A stretch of DNA of 64,000 nucleotides from Polytrichum commune (Eukaryota; Streptophyta; Polytrichopsida; Polytrichales; Polytrichaceae). The position numbers and the translations under genes are program-made. The stretch lies in NCBI GenBank assembly GCA_950295325.1, contig OX485805.1, forward strand, positions 26,337,501 through 26,401,500, written 5' to 3'. Under the pieces are notes generated by a model, which saw only the letters and a program-made list of their open reading frames with translations, was not told where the DNA came from and searched no databases. Below are positions 34,707 to 48,845 of the stretch, one piece after another. The number at the start of each line of letters is the position of its first letter. The stretch's first letter is position 1.

Positions 34707-36589
34707 ATGATGGATGAACTCTGAACGAAAGCTTCACTAATATTTTCAATATGGAAACAGCCGCCCTTGGGTCTAAAAGTGATGGGTAACGCTGTCACGA
34801 TATATATAAGTACAGCGTGCAAGTCATGGTAGACATTCTACTCGACAAGCAATTAAATTTGATTATTTGGCGCCGACTTAAAGCATGTATCATAACTAGG
34901 TCTAGAGATAGACTTGACGTTTCAAGACAGGAATAGAACGAATGACAAAGACCCAATTGGGCATTAAATATAGGACTGTCCCTCGTGCGAACACTTGTAT
35001 AAGATCTCGTGATACTCAACTCCTTTGTTTTAGAATCATAAGTTATGGACTCTCGAGTGCCGTAAGATGTGTTCGGTTCAAGGGAGGATTTTGGGAATGT
35101 TGGAGTAGACATGCTCTGGAAGGGTGATACCTGACATGCAAAATCATATCAAGAGAAGGAAAAAGAGAGGGAAGTTGTATTTCAGTAGCACTAAGGCATT
35201 GAAAACAAGTAGAATGGGAAGGAAGAAGGCACAACACGAAAGATACGAGACAAATGGAATTAACAAAGTTTCCCTCCCAAACGTAGAACATCTTGCCAGA
35301 AAGGTGTGTAAGGTAAGGGTCAATTTGAATTAAAATTGAAAATGCAGTGGAGCAGTTACTTAAGTTAGTCATGATCATATGCCAATCCAAATTAGATATA
35401 TTAATAACAAACATGAGGCTGGATGCCGAGTGACGTACTTATAAATACACCAGAGACCACGTGAACCATTTAGTGGATATAAGGGACACCCTAAAGTAAA
35501 GTGTTTCTTTTGGAGTGGAAGATTGAAATGGGCAAGGGAAGAGCATTAACCTTTAAGGAGAAGCTAGAATAAGTTAGTTTAGTTGGAAGAGTATCGTCAA
35601 GGTATGGCTATACAGAATATTTCTTCTAATTAGTTTAGTTTGAATTATGTATTATCATTTGTACTATCATTTTTATTTTTATAAAACATGATATTCTTCA
35701 TTTTTAGATTACTTCTGAATTATTTCTATAAATGTTATTAGACATCTGTGTCCATTCTTTTAATGTTCATTTTTATGATTCCTTATATGTTTATAGCAAC
35801 TTGACTGTAATCAAAACATATCGACATTATGTGAAAAAGATTATGGGATGGAATATTAGTGTGGATGTAATACAGGCGAGACACATACATTGATAGAGTG
35901 ATGTTCACATAGGAGGGAAGTGTAGAATTTGTGAAGCCGGTTCAGTTACATGACAGGGTCCTCGCCGATAGAGTTAGTGAAACCAAAGGCGAAGAGGAGG
36001 AGGAAGGCATTTTTCTCAAGCAGGAAGCAATTAAGGGCATCTAGGATGAGACAACCGAAACAACGATATGATAGCTTAAACAGCACAGTCAAGGCATTGG
36101 AATTCTCCCCAGACCGCACACGGTCAAGGTCTCGTATACGGAGAAGCCAGACTCACAGTGGTGAAGACATTGCTAGCAAGGAAGCTGGAGTGGGTACGAC
36201 CAGACAAGTGGAGATATCACATGATCTATCGAGAATTTGCGAGACCCAGGTATGAACCTCAAGTCGATGTTAACATATATGCACTAGAAATTAGGGGTTG
36301 TATTCGTGAGCTAGAGAAGGCAACAAGTGTGGGCCCGTTGAAGCACTCGACATCACAATGAGACCGTCACAAGTGGAAGGGAACAAGACTGCCGCGGCAG
36401 TAGCCTACCATCGTTCCCCGCATTACAACGGACCTCTGAACTAGGCTTGCAGGGTTGCAGCCACGATTTGGAGCGGGGGAGTGACTCGAGGGAAGGGCAG
36501 TGGTCGCCCCGTGGAGAGGTTTGAGGTGAGAGCCCTGGGGGATGAAATTTGAACCTCGCAAATGACTTTAGATGGCTGGTTTAGGGTTG
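34707..36589. other. Intergenic part of the inner MULE
   Basis: Between the transposase start and the satellite. Two related basic frames occur on the plus strand, 35,124-35,333 and 35,950-36,255. Both contain a Lys/Arg-rich stretch followed by Phe-x-Ser-Ser and Ser-Arg-Met, so a duplicated short segment is present, but no family was recognised and no gene is called. The promoter of the transposase should lie just above 34,706. Confidence 0.45.
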
Positions 36590-39500
36590 GCAAAGGGCTC
36601 CTTAGTGAGGTATGAGGTGAGAGCTGGATGATCCTTAGTAAGGTTCAAGGTGAGAGCTGGGGCGGCAGAAATTTTGGTGGCTTTGTAGGGTGGCTGGATG
36701 CTCTTAGTGTGGTTCGATGTGATAGCTTAGGGGCCAGAGATGAGAGGTGATCATATGAATTTCGGTGGCTGGATGGTCATAGTGAGGTTCGAAGTGGAAG
36801 TTGAAGCGGGCGGTGCGGTGCGGTTCGGTTCGGTTCCTTCGTTCGTTCGTTTCGTTTCGTTTCTTTCATTCTTCAGCTTTCTTTTTCAGCATCCTTAGTG
36901 AGGTTAGAGGTGAGAGTTGGGGCAGAAATGTAAGGTTATTATCTGATTTTTGGTGGCTTCCTAGGGTGGTGGATGGTCCTTAGTGAGGTTAGAAGTTAGA
37001 GCTAAGGGCACTGTCGGATCCGACAGACCCCTAGGGGCAGATATGCGCACCTCGCTTTTTATTTTCGGGAGGTTAGAGGTGAGAGCTAGGGGCAGAAATG
37101 CGAGGTTATTATCTGATTTTTGATGGCTTTCTAGGGTGGTTGGATGGTCCTTAGTGAGGTTAGAAGTTTGAGCTAGGGGCACTGTCGGATCCGACAGACC
37201 CCTAGGGGCAGATATGGACACCTCGCTTTTGATTTTCGGGAGGTTCAAGGTGAGAGCTGGGGGCAGAAATGTAAGGTTATTATCTGATTTTTGGTGGTTT
37301 CCTAGTGTGGCTGGATAGTCTTTAGTGAGGTTAGAAGTTAGAACTAGGGGCACTGTCGGATCCGACAGACCCCTAGGGGCAGATATGGGCACCTCGCTTT
37401 TGATTTTCAGGAGGTTAGAGGTGAGAGCTGGGGCAGAAATGCGAGGTTATTATCTAATTTTTGATGGCTTCCTAGGGTGGTGGACGGTCCTTAGTGAAGT
37501 TAGAAGTTAGAGCTAAGGGCACTGTCGGATCCGACAGACCCCTAGGGGCAGATATGGGCACCTCGCTTTTGATTTTCAGGAGGTTCAAGATGAGAGTTGG
37601 GGCAGAAATGTACGGTTATTATCTGATTTTTGGTGCAGCCTAGTGTGGCTGGATGGTCCTTAGTGAGGTTAGAAGTTAGAGCTAGGGGCACTGTCGGATC
37701 CGACAGACCCCTAGGGGCAGATATGGACACCTCGCTTTTGATTTTCGGGAGGTTCAAGGTGAAAGCTGGGGGCAGAAATGTGAGGTTATTCTCTGATTTT
37801 TGGTGGCAACCTAGTGTGGTTGGATGGTCCTTAGTGAGGTTAGAAGTTAGAGCTAGGGGCACTGTCGGATCCGACAGACCCCTAAGGGCAGATATGGGCA
37901 CCTCGCTTTTGATTTTCAGGAGGTTAGAGGTGAGAGCTGGGGCAGAAATGCGAGGTTATTATCTAATTTTTGGTGCAGCCTAGTGTGGCTGGATGGTCCT
38001 TAGTGAGGTTAGAAGTTAAAGCTAGGGGCACTGTCGGATCCGACAGACCCCTAGGGGCAGATATGGACACCTCGCTTTTGATTTTCGGGAGGTTCAAGGT
38101 GAAAGCTGGGGGCAGAAATGTGAGGTTATTCTCTGATTTTTGGTGGCAACCTAGTGTGGTTGGATGGTCCTTAGTGAGGTTAGAAGTTAGAGCTAGGGGC
38201 ACTGTCGGATCCGACAGACCCCTAAGGGCAGATATGGGCACCTCGCTTTTGATTTTCAGGAGGTTAGAGGTGAGAGCTGGGGCAGAAATGCGAGGTTATT
38301 ATCTAATTTTTGGTGCAGCCTAGTGTGGCTGGATGGTCCTTAGTGAGGTTAGAAGTTAAAGCTAGGGGCACTGTCGGATCCGACAGACCCCTAGGGGCAG
38401 ATATGGACACCTCGCTTTTGATTTTCGGGAGGTTCAAGGTGAAAGCTGGGGGCAGAAATGTGAGGTTATTCTCTGATTTTTGGTGGCAACCTAGTGTGGT
38501 TGGATGGTCCTTAGTGAGGTTAGAAGTTAGAGCTAGGGGCACTGTCGGATCCGACAGACCCCTAAGGGCAGATATGGGCACCTCGCTTTTGATTTTCAGG
38601 AGGTTAGAGGTGAGAGCTGGGGCAGAAATGCGAGGTTATTATCTAATTTTTGGTGCAGCCTAGTGTGGCTGGATGGTCCTTAGTGAGGTTAGAAGTTAAA
38701 GCTAGGGGCACTGTCGGATCCGACAGACCCCTAGGGGCAGATATGGACACCTCGCTTTTGATTTTCGGGAGGTTCAAGGTGAAAGCTGGGGGCAGAAATG
38801 TGAGGTTATTCTCTGATTTTTGGTGGCAACCTAGTGTGGTTGGATGGTCCTTAGTGAGGTTAGAAGTTAGAGCTAGGGGCACTGTCGGATCCGACAGACC
38901 CCTAAGGGCAGATATGGGCACCTCGCTTTTGATTTTCAGGAGGTTAGAGGTGAGAGCTGGGGCAGAAATGCGAGGTTATTATCTAATTTTTGGTGCAGCC
39001 TAGTGTGGCTGGATGGTCCTTAGTGAGGTTAGAAGTTAAAGCTAGGGGCACTATCGGATCCGACAGACCCCTAGGGGCAGATATGGACACCTCGCTTTTG
39101 ATTTTCGGGAGGTTCAAGGTGAAAGCTGGGGGCAGAAATGTGAGGTTATTCTCTGATTTTTGGTGGCAACCTAGTGTGGTTGGATGGTCCTTAGTGAGGT
39201 TAGAAGTTAGAGCTAGGGGCACTGTCGGATCCGACAGACCCCTAGGGGCAGATAAGGGCACATCGCTTTTGATTTTCGGGAGGTTCAAGGTGAGAGTTGG
39301 GGCAGAAATGTTAGGTTATTATCTTATTTTTGGTGCAGCCTAGTGTGGCTGGATGGTCCTTAGTGAGGTTAGAAGTTAGAGCTAGGGGTATTGTCGGATC
39401 CGACAGACCCCTAGGGGCAGATATGGACACCTCGCTTTTGATTTTCGGGAGGTTCAAGGTGAAAGCTGGGGGCAGAAATGTGAGGTTATTCTCTGATTTT

Positions 39501-40549
39501 TGGTGGCAACCTAGTATGGTTGGATGGTCCTTAGTGAGGTTAGAAGTTAAAGCTAGGGGCACTGTCGGATCCGACAGACCCCTAGGGGCAGATAAGGACA
39601 CATCGCTTTTGATTTTCGGGAGGTTCAAGGTGAGAGTTGGGGCAGAAATGTAAGGTTATTATCTGATTTTTGGTGCAGCCTAGTGTGGCTGGATGGTCCT
39701 TAGTGAGGTTAGAAGTTAGAGCTAGGGGTACTGTCGGATCCGACAGACCCCTAGGGGCAGATATGGACACCTCGCTTTTGATTTTCGGGAGGTTCAAGGT
39801 GAAAGCTGGGGGCAGAAATGTGAGGTTATTATCTGATTTTTGGTGGCAGCCTAGTGTGGCTGGATGGTCCTTAGTGAGGTTAGAAGTTAGAGTTAGGGGC
39901 ACTGTCGGATCCGACAGACCTCTAGGGACTGATATGAGCACCTCGGTTTTGATTTTCGTGAGGGTCAAGGTGAAAGCTGGGGCATAAATGTAAGGTTATT
40001 ATCTGATTTTTGGTGGCAGCCTAGTGTGGTTGGATGGTCCTTAGTGAGGTTAGAAGTTAGAGCTAGGGGTATTGTCGGATCCGACAGACCCCTAGGGGCA
40101 GACATGAGCACCTCGGTTTTGATTTTCGGGAGGGTCAAGGTGAGAGTTGGGGCAAAAATGTAAGGTTATTATCTGATTTTTGGTGGCAGCCTAGTGTGGC
40201 TGGATGGTCCTTAGTGAGGTTAGAAGTTAGAGCTAGGGGTACTGTCGGATCCGACAGACCCCTAGGGGCAGACATGAGCACCTCGGTTTTTATTTTCGGG
40301 AGGGTCAAGGTGAGAGTTGGGGCAGAAATGTATGGTTATTATCTGATTTTTGGTGGCAGCCTAGTGTGGCTGGATGGTCCTTAGTGAGGTTAGAAGTTAG
40401 AGCTAAGGGCACTGTCGGATCCGATAGACCCCTAGGGGCAGATATGGGCACCTCGTTTTTTATTTTCGGGAGGTTAGAGGTGAGAGCTGGTGGCAGAAAT
40501 GCAAGGTTATTATCTGATTTTTGGTGGCTTTCTAGGGTGGCTAGATTGT

Positions 40550-41838
<1,289 letters not shown>

Positions 41839-42199
41839 GCGTTTCTTCTGCTTTCTTTTTCATCGTCCTTAGTAAGGTTAGAGGTGAGCGTTAGGGGCAC
41901 TGTCGGATCCGACAGACCCCTACTCCTATTGGCAGATATGGGCACCTCGTTTTTTGTTTTCGGGATGTTTAGGGTGAGAGCTGGGGGGTGGAGGTTTAGG
42001 GTGGCTGGATGGTCCTTGTGAGGTTAGAGGTGAGAGCTAGGGGCACTGTCGGATCCGACAGACCCCTACTGACAGATATGGGCACCTCGCTTTTGATTTT
42101 CGGGAGGTTTAGGGTGAGAGCTGGGGGTGGAGGTTTAGGGTGGCTGGATGGTCCTTGTGAGGTTAGAGGTGAGAGCTAGGGGCATTGTCGGATCCGACA

Positions 42200-43060
42200 G
42201 TCCCCTTGGGGCAGAAATGTGCACCCGAATTTTTTATTTTTATTGGACTTTTTGGTAGGCCAGATGCTCATTTGGACAGGTATTAGTTGGGGGTTAATGC
42301 ACGTTAGTGAGGGTTTAGTCATGTTTAGATGCTCTTAGTGTGGTTCGAATTGATAGCTAGGGGGGGATTTAGAGGTGCTCTATAATCTGTTTGGCCTTTA
42401 AGGGTTTGGGATGCTCTTAATGTGGTTCGATTTGATAGCTAGGAGGGGCACAAACTAGAGGTCAGATTATAGTGGAGAGAAACAGGGCAGATTTGCTAGC
42501 ATATTATGTGAATTATGGTAGATTATGTGGGTGGCCGAAAGCTCCCAATGAGGCTAAGGTTAGAGGTAGGGGTCTGAAATGTGTTTGTTAGCACCTGAAT
42601 ATTTGTGGCTGGCTTTAGCTTGTGAGGTATGATATGGAAGCCCAGGGGCACTGTCGGATCCGACAGTCCCCTAGGGGCAGAAATGTGCACCCAAAATTTG
42701 ATTTTTGTTGGACTTTTTGGTAGGCCAGATGCTCATTCGGGCAGGTATTAGTTGGGGGATTGTGCACGTTAGTGAGGGTTTAGTCATGTTTAGATGCTCT
42801 TAGTGTGGTTCGAATTGATAGCTAGGGGGGGATTTAGAGGTCAGATTATATTTGAAAGAAACATGGCATATTTGCTAGCATATAATCTGATTTCGGGTGG
42901 ATTTTGGGGGTAGCTGAAAGCTCACAAGAAGGCTAAGGTTAGAGGTAGGTGGATTTTGTGGATGGCCGAAAGCTCCCAATGAGGCTGAGGTGAGTTTGGT
43001 TGTATTATCATGTAAATATTGGGTGGCATTGTTCATTCTATTGGTTCTTATGTTGGTAAG
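42200..43060 (+). repeat. Duplicated block between satellite and ParB-like gene
   Basis: A block of about 360 bp occurs twice, near 42,210-42,560 and 42,660-42,950. Shared words are 'ttggactttttggtaggcc', 'gtgagggtttagtcatg' and 'gatagctagggggggattta'. It connects the last palindromes to the gene and may hold its promoter and an untranslated first exon; an AG acceptor sits just before the first coding exon (near 43,071). Confidence 0.75.
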
Positions 43061-43086
43061 TAATTGATTCTCAGGAGATTGTTGAG

Positions 43087-46000
43087 ATGGTTGCGGATGG
43101 AGAGTCATTGGATGTTGGGGTTCGCATTGGTGCTGGGTCATCCCTTAGTGTAGAGGAGCATATGGAGCAAGGGTCTCCGTTGTCATGTGCTGAACCTACT
43201 GGGCTTACACCTGGTAGTGGCGAACCGCAGACACCCGGGATGACACTCACCGGCTCACCACCAGAATCGGATATGGGTGTTCGTGTAATGGAGTATCGGA
43301 TTCGCCACAATTTAAAAAAAGATAGTTTTTCAGTTGTTGAGGGCATGAGGATACAACCGGTCGAAAAGTCCTCTATGAGAATCCCTCTCTGCAGGTTGAT
43401 TCACATGCCATTGGTTCGGCCAACTCTCCGCAGCGACGTTACAAAGCTCATGGCAGCATTTCAATTTGGATACCGAGCTGGGTCTGCCACTTTTTATGTG
43501 TCTACTGCAAATGAGAGTGGAGAGAATCGATTCATTTCTGCCAAAGACAAGCGTGAATGGGGAAAGCTATGGAATGCAGAAAATGATAAGTTTGAGTTTT
43601 TTTTGCGCTCGGATAAGGACTTGATGAGCCTTAGTGGATGCATGTTCTTTGTGTATGATGGTAACCACCGCTTGCTAGCGTGGAAGGAGTGTATTGAAAC
43701 AGATCACAAGGACGATGCACTTTGGTATGAGAAACATGGTTGCCCAGAATGTGTCATCCTCGACACAACGGGTGGGCGTGGAGACGTCCTTAATGCAATG
43801 CACGACATAAACAAGTAAGTTTGTTATTTTTTTGAACATTTTTTCCTTCATTTTTTTATTTTCATCTAATGCCATTTATCTCAACCGCAACAGGGCTAAC
43901 CAGACTGCGCACGTTAAGACTAGCCTTGTTCACACTCTACACCGCATCCAAAAATACGGTTCGTATGATTTTAGCTACTACCAGCCATTGTTGACCGAGG
44001 AGCAATTCCAAGCGTGCAAGAGCAGAGGCCCCAAGAGCCCTTGGTACCCGCTGACCCAGGATCTTATGGTGTCCTTCATTTTCAATGTAAGTCACTCCAA
44101 ATTCATCAAGCTCCTACTTCGCATTCATTACTTTTAGTCATGGTCTAACAATTTAGAATACATGTCCAGCAAGAGATAGCCGATGCGGTAGATGAGGCGG
44201 CCCAAATCTTCAAGGAGGAAGTGCCTCTAGATGAGCAGTCAGGGAAGGGGTTGAGTGATGTATTGGACGCTGTAATTAAGAAGACGTCTGAGGAACTTGG
44301 GCACAAGTTCAATAAACAACAGTCGATCGCAAACCCTGCCCTTGGAAAACAGTTCCTAGATGAGGTAATTTCCTTGTCATCCAATTTGGAATTATGCTTT
44401 TCGTATTGCTTGCATTCTTTGCAGCATTTTTTCAGTAAACATTTTAAAATTTACTTGGCCTTCTATTTTGATTGCATTTGTTTCAGATTACTAGGCATTA
44501 TAGCGCCCACCATTCTCAAAAGATTGAGATGACATTGGAGAAATTGCAACTCATTGCCACTGCCGCTGTCGAGCCAGAGTATAAAGCCCGTTGGCTTAAG
44601 TGGTGGAACAGTGGAAGTTTCAATCGTGAAGCTATCCGGTTTCCCAAAAGTCCTGCAAGCGAGGACAACTTGAAATCTTGGCTCAATAAAGCAGCGTTCT
44701 GGGCAGGGGTACGTCTATCCTATTTTCTTTGCTTACCTTTCAATTCTTCATTTTGTGCCAATTCTCATGTTCGCCTTGAATTCCTTCACAGCTAGAGGAT
44801 GCTGCGGTCAAGGAGTTACCGGATATACTAAGTGCATTGGGTGGGCTTGACGGAGACGTGGAAGTTGATTCGTTGCCGGATTACTTGGAGAAGTGGCGAA
44901 TTTGCCTTTGGGATAAGGCGTTCATTGGTCACTTCTCAGGGTCAGATATCTATGGAAAGGGGACGTGGTGGAAGGATGTCAAAGGCGCTGACAACATTGT
45001 CAAGCGCTTAATTTTCCGGTAAGTTAGTTGGGCCATCTTTTGTTCTCATTTATATCAAACTAGTTGTTTTCTAAGTTGCTTATTGGCCTCACTCCTTGGT
45101 TGTGAAGGTACATCAAGCACGAGCTTTTCAAGAAGAAGGCTTTGAAGAAGCTTCCTCCATTTCTGGATGCATGGTCGGATTCCTCTTCGCCCACCTTCAT
45201 TTTTTCCCCGGCTCAAAAGCGCAACTTCTCCCTCCCGCATCTCCGCGAGTGTTGCTGGTACTTGGAGTGTAAGAGGACGTGGCAGCCGGATGAGGAGGCG
45301 GCCTTGAAGATTCGGCTCTCCGGTGGAGAGCCACCTTCTCAAAGCGATGAGGTTGTTCTTCTAGAGAGTCAGCTTCCGGAGGCGGATGAGGTTGTTGCGA
45401 CTCTCGATGAGCCCAACACTCAGAAGTCCAAGAGGAGGAAGCGTGCGACTCAAGACGAGTCTTCACTAAAGAAGCGCGCGAGGAAGCTGAAGACTGTGGA
45501 GGATGATCCCCCTGCTTCACCTGAGGCGGCAGTTGCATCCACTGCAACTCTTAGTCAAGTTCCTACTCTTTCCAGGCCGCCTCCTCCGCCCGTTCTTTCA
45601 TCTGCTAGGCGTCCTCCAGTTGTTTCAGAATGCATCTTGAATGCCTCTATTCTTCATCAACGTCGTCATTTTCAGGATGTTTCCAACTTCATTCTTTCTC
45701 TTCCACCCTCCTATCCGCGGAGAGCTCTAGGCGTTGCGAGGTCAGATGTGGGCATGGCTGATCTTGTCATTGCCGACCTCCCGGAGAACCTGCCGGTACC
45801 CAATGTCTCCGATCCTTCCTATAGTGTGCCTTCCTGGAATGCATTGGATTCCGATTTTATTGGTGAACTCTTCGATTTCGCGGACGAGATCCTGCATGAC
45901 GATGGAGCTCTCCTCCTCTTTCATCCAGATGACAATGGTGATTTCAGGGAGAGCATTGAAGACCACTTCGCTGCTTTTGGGTTCACGATCTTCAAGGAGT

Positions 46001-47018
46001 GGCTGGGAGTCAACCGTCTTCGCCTACATTCAGCTAAGCATAAGGACAAGACCACCAACCTCTTCCAAGTTGTACTACTTGTTCGTGCCACCAAAACAAT
46101 TGGATCTGACCTTGATAAGCGGCCCCGGCACTCGTCATTTCGCCTTCGCGATGCCAATGAGCTCAAGGCTCTTGGCATTGAGCTCGACATGGATGATGCG
46201 ATTATGAATTATACCGCAACTCCTCTCATGGACGGCTCCAAAGCTTGGCGTGGTCCCCGGGAGAAAGATATTTCTTTCATGTCCTCCTTGATCATGGCCA
46301 CTACGGACATTGGACAGGTTGTGGTGGACATTAATGCAGGCGTTGGTATGTCCTAATTCACTTGCCAACATATCCTAGTTTTCAATTTCTAAGTTTGTTT
46401 TTTTTTCCTTTGCTAACCTTTCCTCCGCAACAGGGACTTCTATCCATGCATGCAGGCAGCTTGGGCGCCATATCGTTGCTCTTGAGGAGGACGAGGACAC
46501 CTTCAACCGTGTCCTTAAGCCACTTAAGAGTGTTCAGCCTACGGTGAAGGCTCCATCCATTGTTGTTGCTTCCACGCAGGCTTCACAAGGCACGCAGAAG
46601 AGGCCGCCGGCCTTGAAGCGATCGAGGCCAGAGCCCTCGCAGTAAGTGAGTATGATGACCTTCTTCGCTTATTTTCTTTGTCCATTCAGCTTTTACACTT
46701 TCCATCCTCTTTCTTACATTTATCGTGTTTTTTTTCAGACTTGGCGTTGGAGCGGATGTGTTGGGTACTCCCACCATGGGATTCACATTGCCTATCTATG
46801 CCCATGATATGGCGATGGTACTAGCGGCACAACCTTCTCCTACCGAAGCTAGTTCCCCGTCTCCACGTTATGACCCCCGTGCCTTAGACTTCTTCGAGCA
46901 TTCTGCGGAGGTGGATAATGAGTGCCATAGCTTAGATTCCACTTCAGATGAGGGCGGCCATGAGGGTAGTATCTTTGGAAGTAGGGAATCTAGTAGTGAC
47001 GACCTCATGGTTGATTGA
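43087..47018 (+). CDS. ParB-like / beta-class DNA methyltransferase-like protein, inner MULE cargo
   Basis: Eight exons join through GT-AG introns into one open frame of 1,096 codons: 43,087-43,814; 43,894-44,086; 44,170-44,364; 44,487-44,708; 44,792-45,018; 45,108-46,345; 46,434-46,641; 46,739-47,018. Every junction keeps phase. Residues 191-195 (Asp-Gly-Asn-His-Arg, then Leu-Leu-Ala-Trp) match the ParB/sulfiredoxin-like core. Residues about 628-650 are basic and NLS-like. At 742-748 Val-Ile-Ala-Asp-Leu-Pro-Glu stands where motif IV (Asp-Pro-Pro-Tyr) is expected, followed by Gly-Ala-Leu-Leu-Leu-Phe-His. At 929-952 Asp-Ile-Asn-Ala-Gly-Val-Gly-Thr through Leu-Gly-Arg to Glu952 corresponds to motif I. 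Motif IV before I is the beta-class order. Altered motifs suggest a weak or dead enzyme, perhaps a DNA reader. Met 43,087 is the first in frame; an upstream exon is possible. Confidence 0.85.
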
Positions 47019-48114
47019 TTTTGGGTTTGATTGATTTGTTGGTTTGATTTATCGGTATTTGGATTTATAAAGTGTTGTGTGGATTTCAATATTCCAATTA
47101 TCTCATTGAATGCATCTTTTCGTTGTTCTCAAATCACGCTTCACTTGGTGGTCGTCATACTCCAAAGAGAATTTAGTCCACCATCTTCTCACAATCTTAA
47201 CCGCTAGTCACAAAACAATGTAGCATCCACCCACTCCAATAAAAAGTTGTTGCCTCACACACCTCCTCCTTGTTTCCTTGAATCATAAGTATTCAATAAT
47301 ACTTGTTGCACACCACCCAACACACTCCAATTCATACTACCCGCATTGCATTCTTCATTTTTGTTCACCATCTATAATGTTCACCCTCAAATGTTCACCC
47401 TCTATAAATGTTAACCCTCGGGAGTGGATCGAACTTTACATGTATAAAGGTGTTAACAGTTAACAATTATAAAATTACTTCTTTGAACAATATGCAAATC
47501 TTAACATGTCCTAACTATAAGCAATTGTGAAGAGTAATTGTGAGAGAATATCATACACAAAATTGCAAACCCAATCAAAACTTTATTCAATATCAAGTTT
47601 ACAAATCATGGGTGAATTATGAATGTATTTCAGTCGTTAACATTTATAGAGTCAAATTTACAAAGAAGGGAACACCGTTTTGTTAACAATTAACAGGTTT
47701 AACATTTATAGTGTGCAATATGTAGGGAGTAGAATAAAGTGAACGTTTGGAAATGGTTAACACTTATAGGTGTAACAGTAATAGAGGGTGGACTGTATGT
47801 GGAGAATTTTTTTCGCCAACCTCCTTCGTGTCACGTTCAAATAGTAAATATTATTTAATTTACCGTAATATAAAATATAGTACACCATTTTGGTAATTAT
47901 AATTGTGACGTCATAGTGATGTAAGCCCTAATTTTGTATTTTATTTTAATATTTCTATGTTTCAAAAATCTATTAACTTTATGAATAGGAAAATGTTACT
48001 TTATTTCCACGGTAATAGAGTCCATAACTCTCCAAAGTTTCTAAAAATAGTTCAACATTTTTCCCTCAATCCCGCGGTTATAGGTGCAATTTCTCTCTCA
48101 TTTCATGTCTCAAA
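47019..48114. other. 3' flank of the ParB-like gene within the inner MULE
   Basis: AT-rich, containing several 'gttaacaattaac' and 'aacacttatag' words between 47,440 and 47,780 that may be degenerate repeats. No gene recognised. Confidence 0.5.
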
Positions 48115-48188
48115 TTGAGTTCTCCGCTCTTCGGTCTTCGCTCTCCGCTTTCCGCTCTCCGCTCTCCGCTCGCATACTAACTTTCCCC
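48115..48188 (-). repeat. Right terminal inverted repeat of the inner MULE
   Basis: A series of 'cgctctccgctttccgctct' units ending 'gcatactaactttcccc'. It is the inverted partner of 30,341-30,415. Confidence 0.9.
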
Positions 48189-48845
48189 TGGTACAGTGTC
48201 CAATGCAAAGCATACGGATATATACGCAACAAGAAACAAGAGGGTATTGTTGCATCTGCAATTATGGGAGCCAACGACATACCTGATAGTAACGTCCTCA
48301 TTTGTATGGACGAGGATGTTGCATATGTGGGGTCTGTAAACAACCGCCCGAAGGTGTGGACCATCAAATGTCCGGACTCTGAATGGGCACAATGCAACTG
48401 CCCCGTCGCCAAAGAGGGCATGATTTGCAAGCACACCATTAAAGTCTTCAAGATGCTCCACCCTGGAATTGAAGATGGTGCCATAGTGCGTGAAGCTGGT
48501 ACACGACATGGAACTCAGCGCGCCACTCCAATTGCGCGTTGCTACGCAGGACTGTCACAACAGACTACTCAAATCCATGTTCCGGAAGACATGGGCACAC
48601 CAATCGAAGTTGAACCTGTGGTGCAGGACAATGTTCTGCAAATTGATGTTGTCGAAGATCACATCACTCTAACTCCTGTGGACCCTGTGACTGTGGACGA
48701 CGAACAGAACCCCTCGCAGTTCTCCTCTCAATTTACCCAGATGGACTCCTTCCATTCGACTCCCCTTTCCCAAGAGAGTTCTTCACAAGCACCTACTGCC
48801 GCAACCGCGCACGACATTTACGCCACCCTTTGCACTCAAGGCTGA
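48189..48845 (+). pseudogene. Outer MULE transposase, C-terminal SWIM part
   Basis: Continues the transposase cut at 30,340. The duplicated target TGGTACAGTG encodes the same Trp-Tyr-Ser on both sides, and the frame after 48,198 follows in phase. A SWIM zinc finger is plain: Cys-Asn-Cys-Pro-Val-Ala-Lys, then Ile-Cys-Lys-His. A Ser/Thr/Gln-rich tail follows to a TGA at 48,843-48,845. SWIM domains are a usual C-terminal module of MULE transposases. This half has no internal stop. The frame extends upstream into the inner MULE's terminal repeat only by chance. Confidence 0.88.

Noticed and set aside
32534-34724. Plus-strand frames of 60-193 codons under the inner transposase
   Set aside because: They are shadows of the minus-strand transposase, whose catalytic motifs are clear.
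43087-47018. Bacterial contamination as the source of the ParB/methyltransferase-like gene
   Set aside because: Seven GT-AG introns interrupt it in phase and it lies within the terminal repeats of a plant MULE.
48084-48188. Start codon at 48,084 for a separate SWIM protein
   Set aside because: The first 105 bases are the inner MULE's terminal repeat; the SWIM part is the severed end of the outer transposase.
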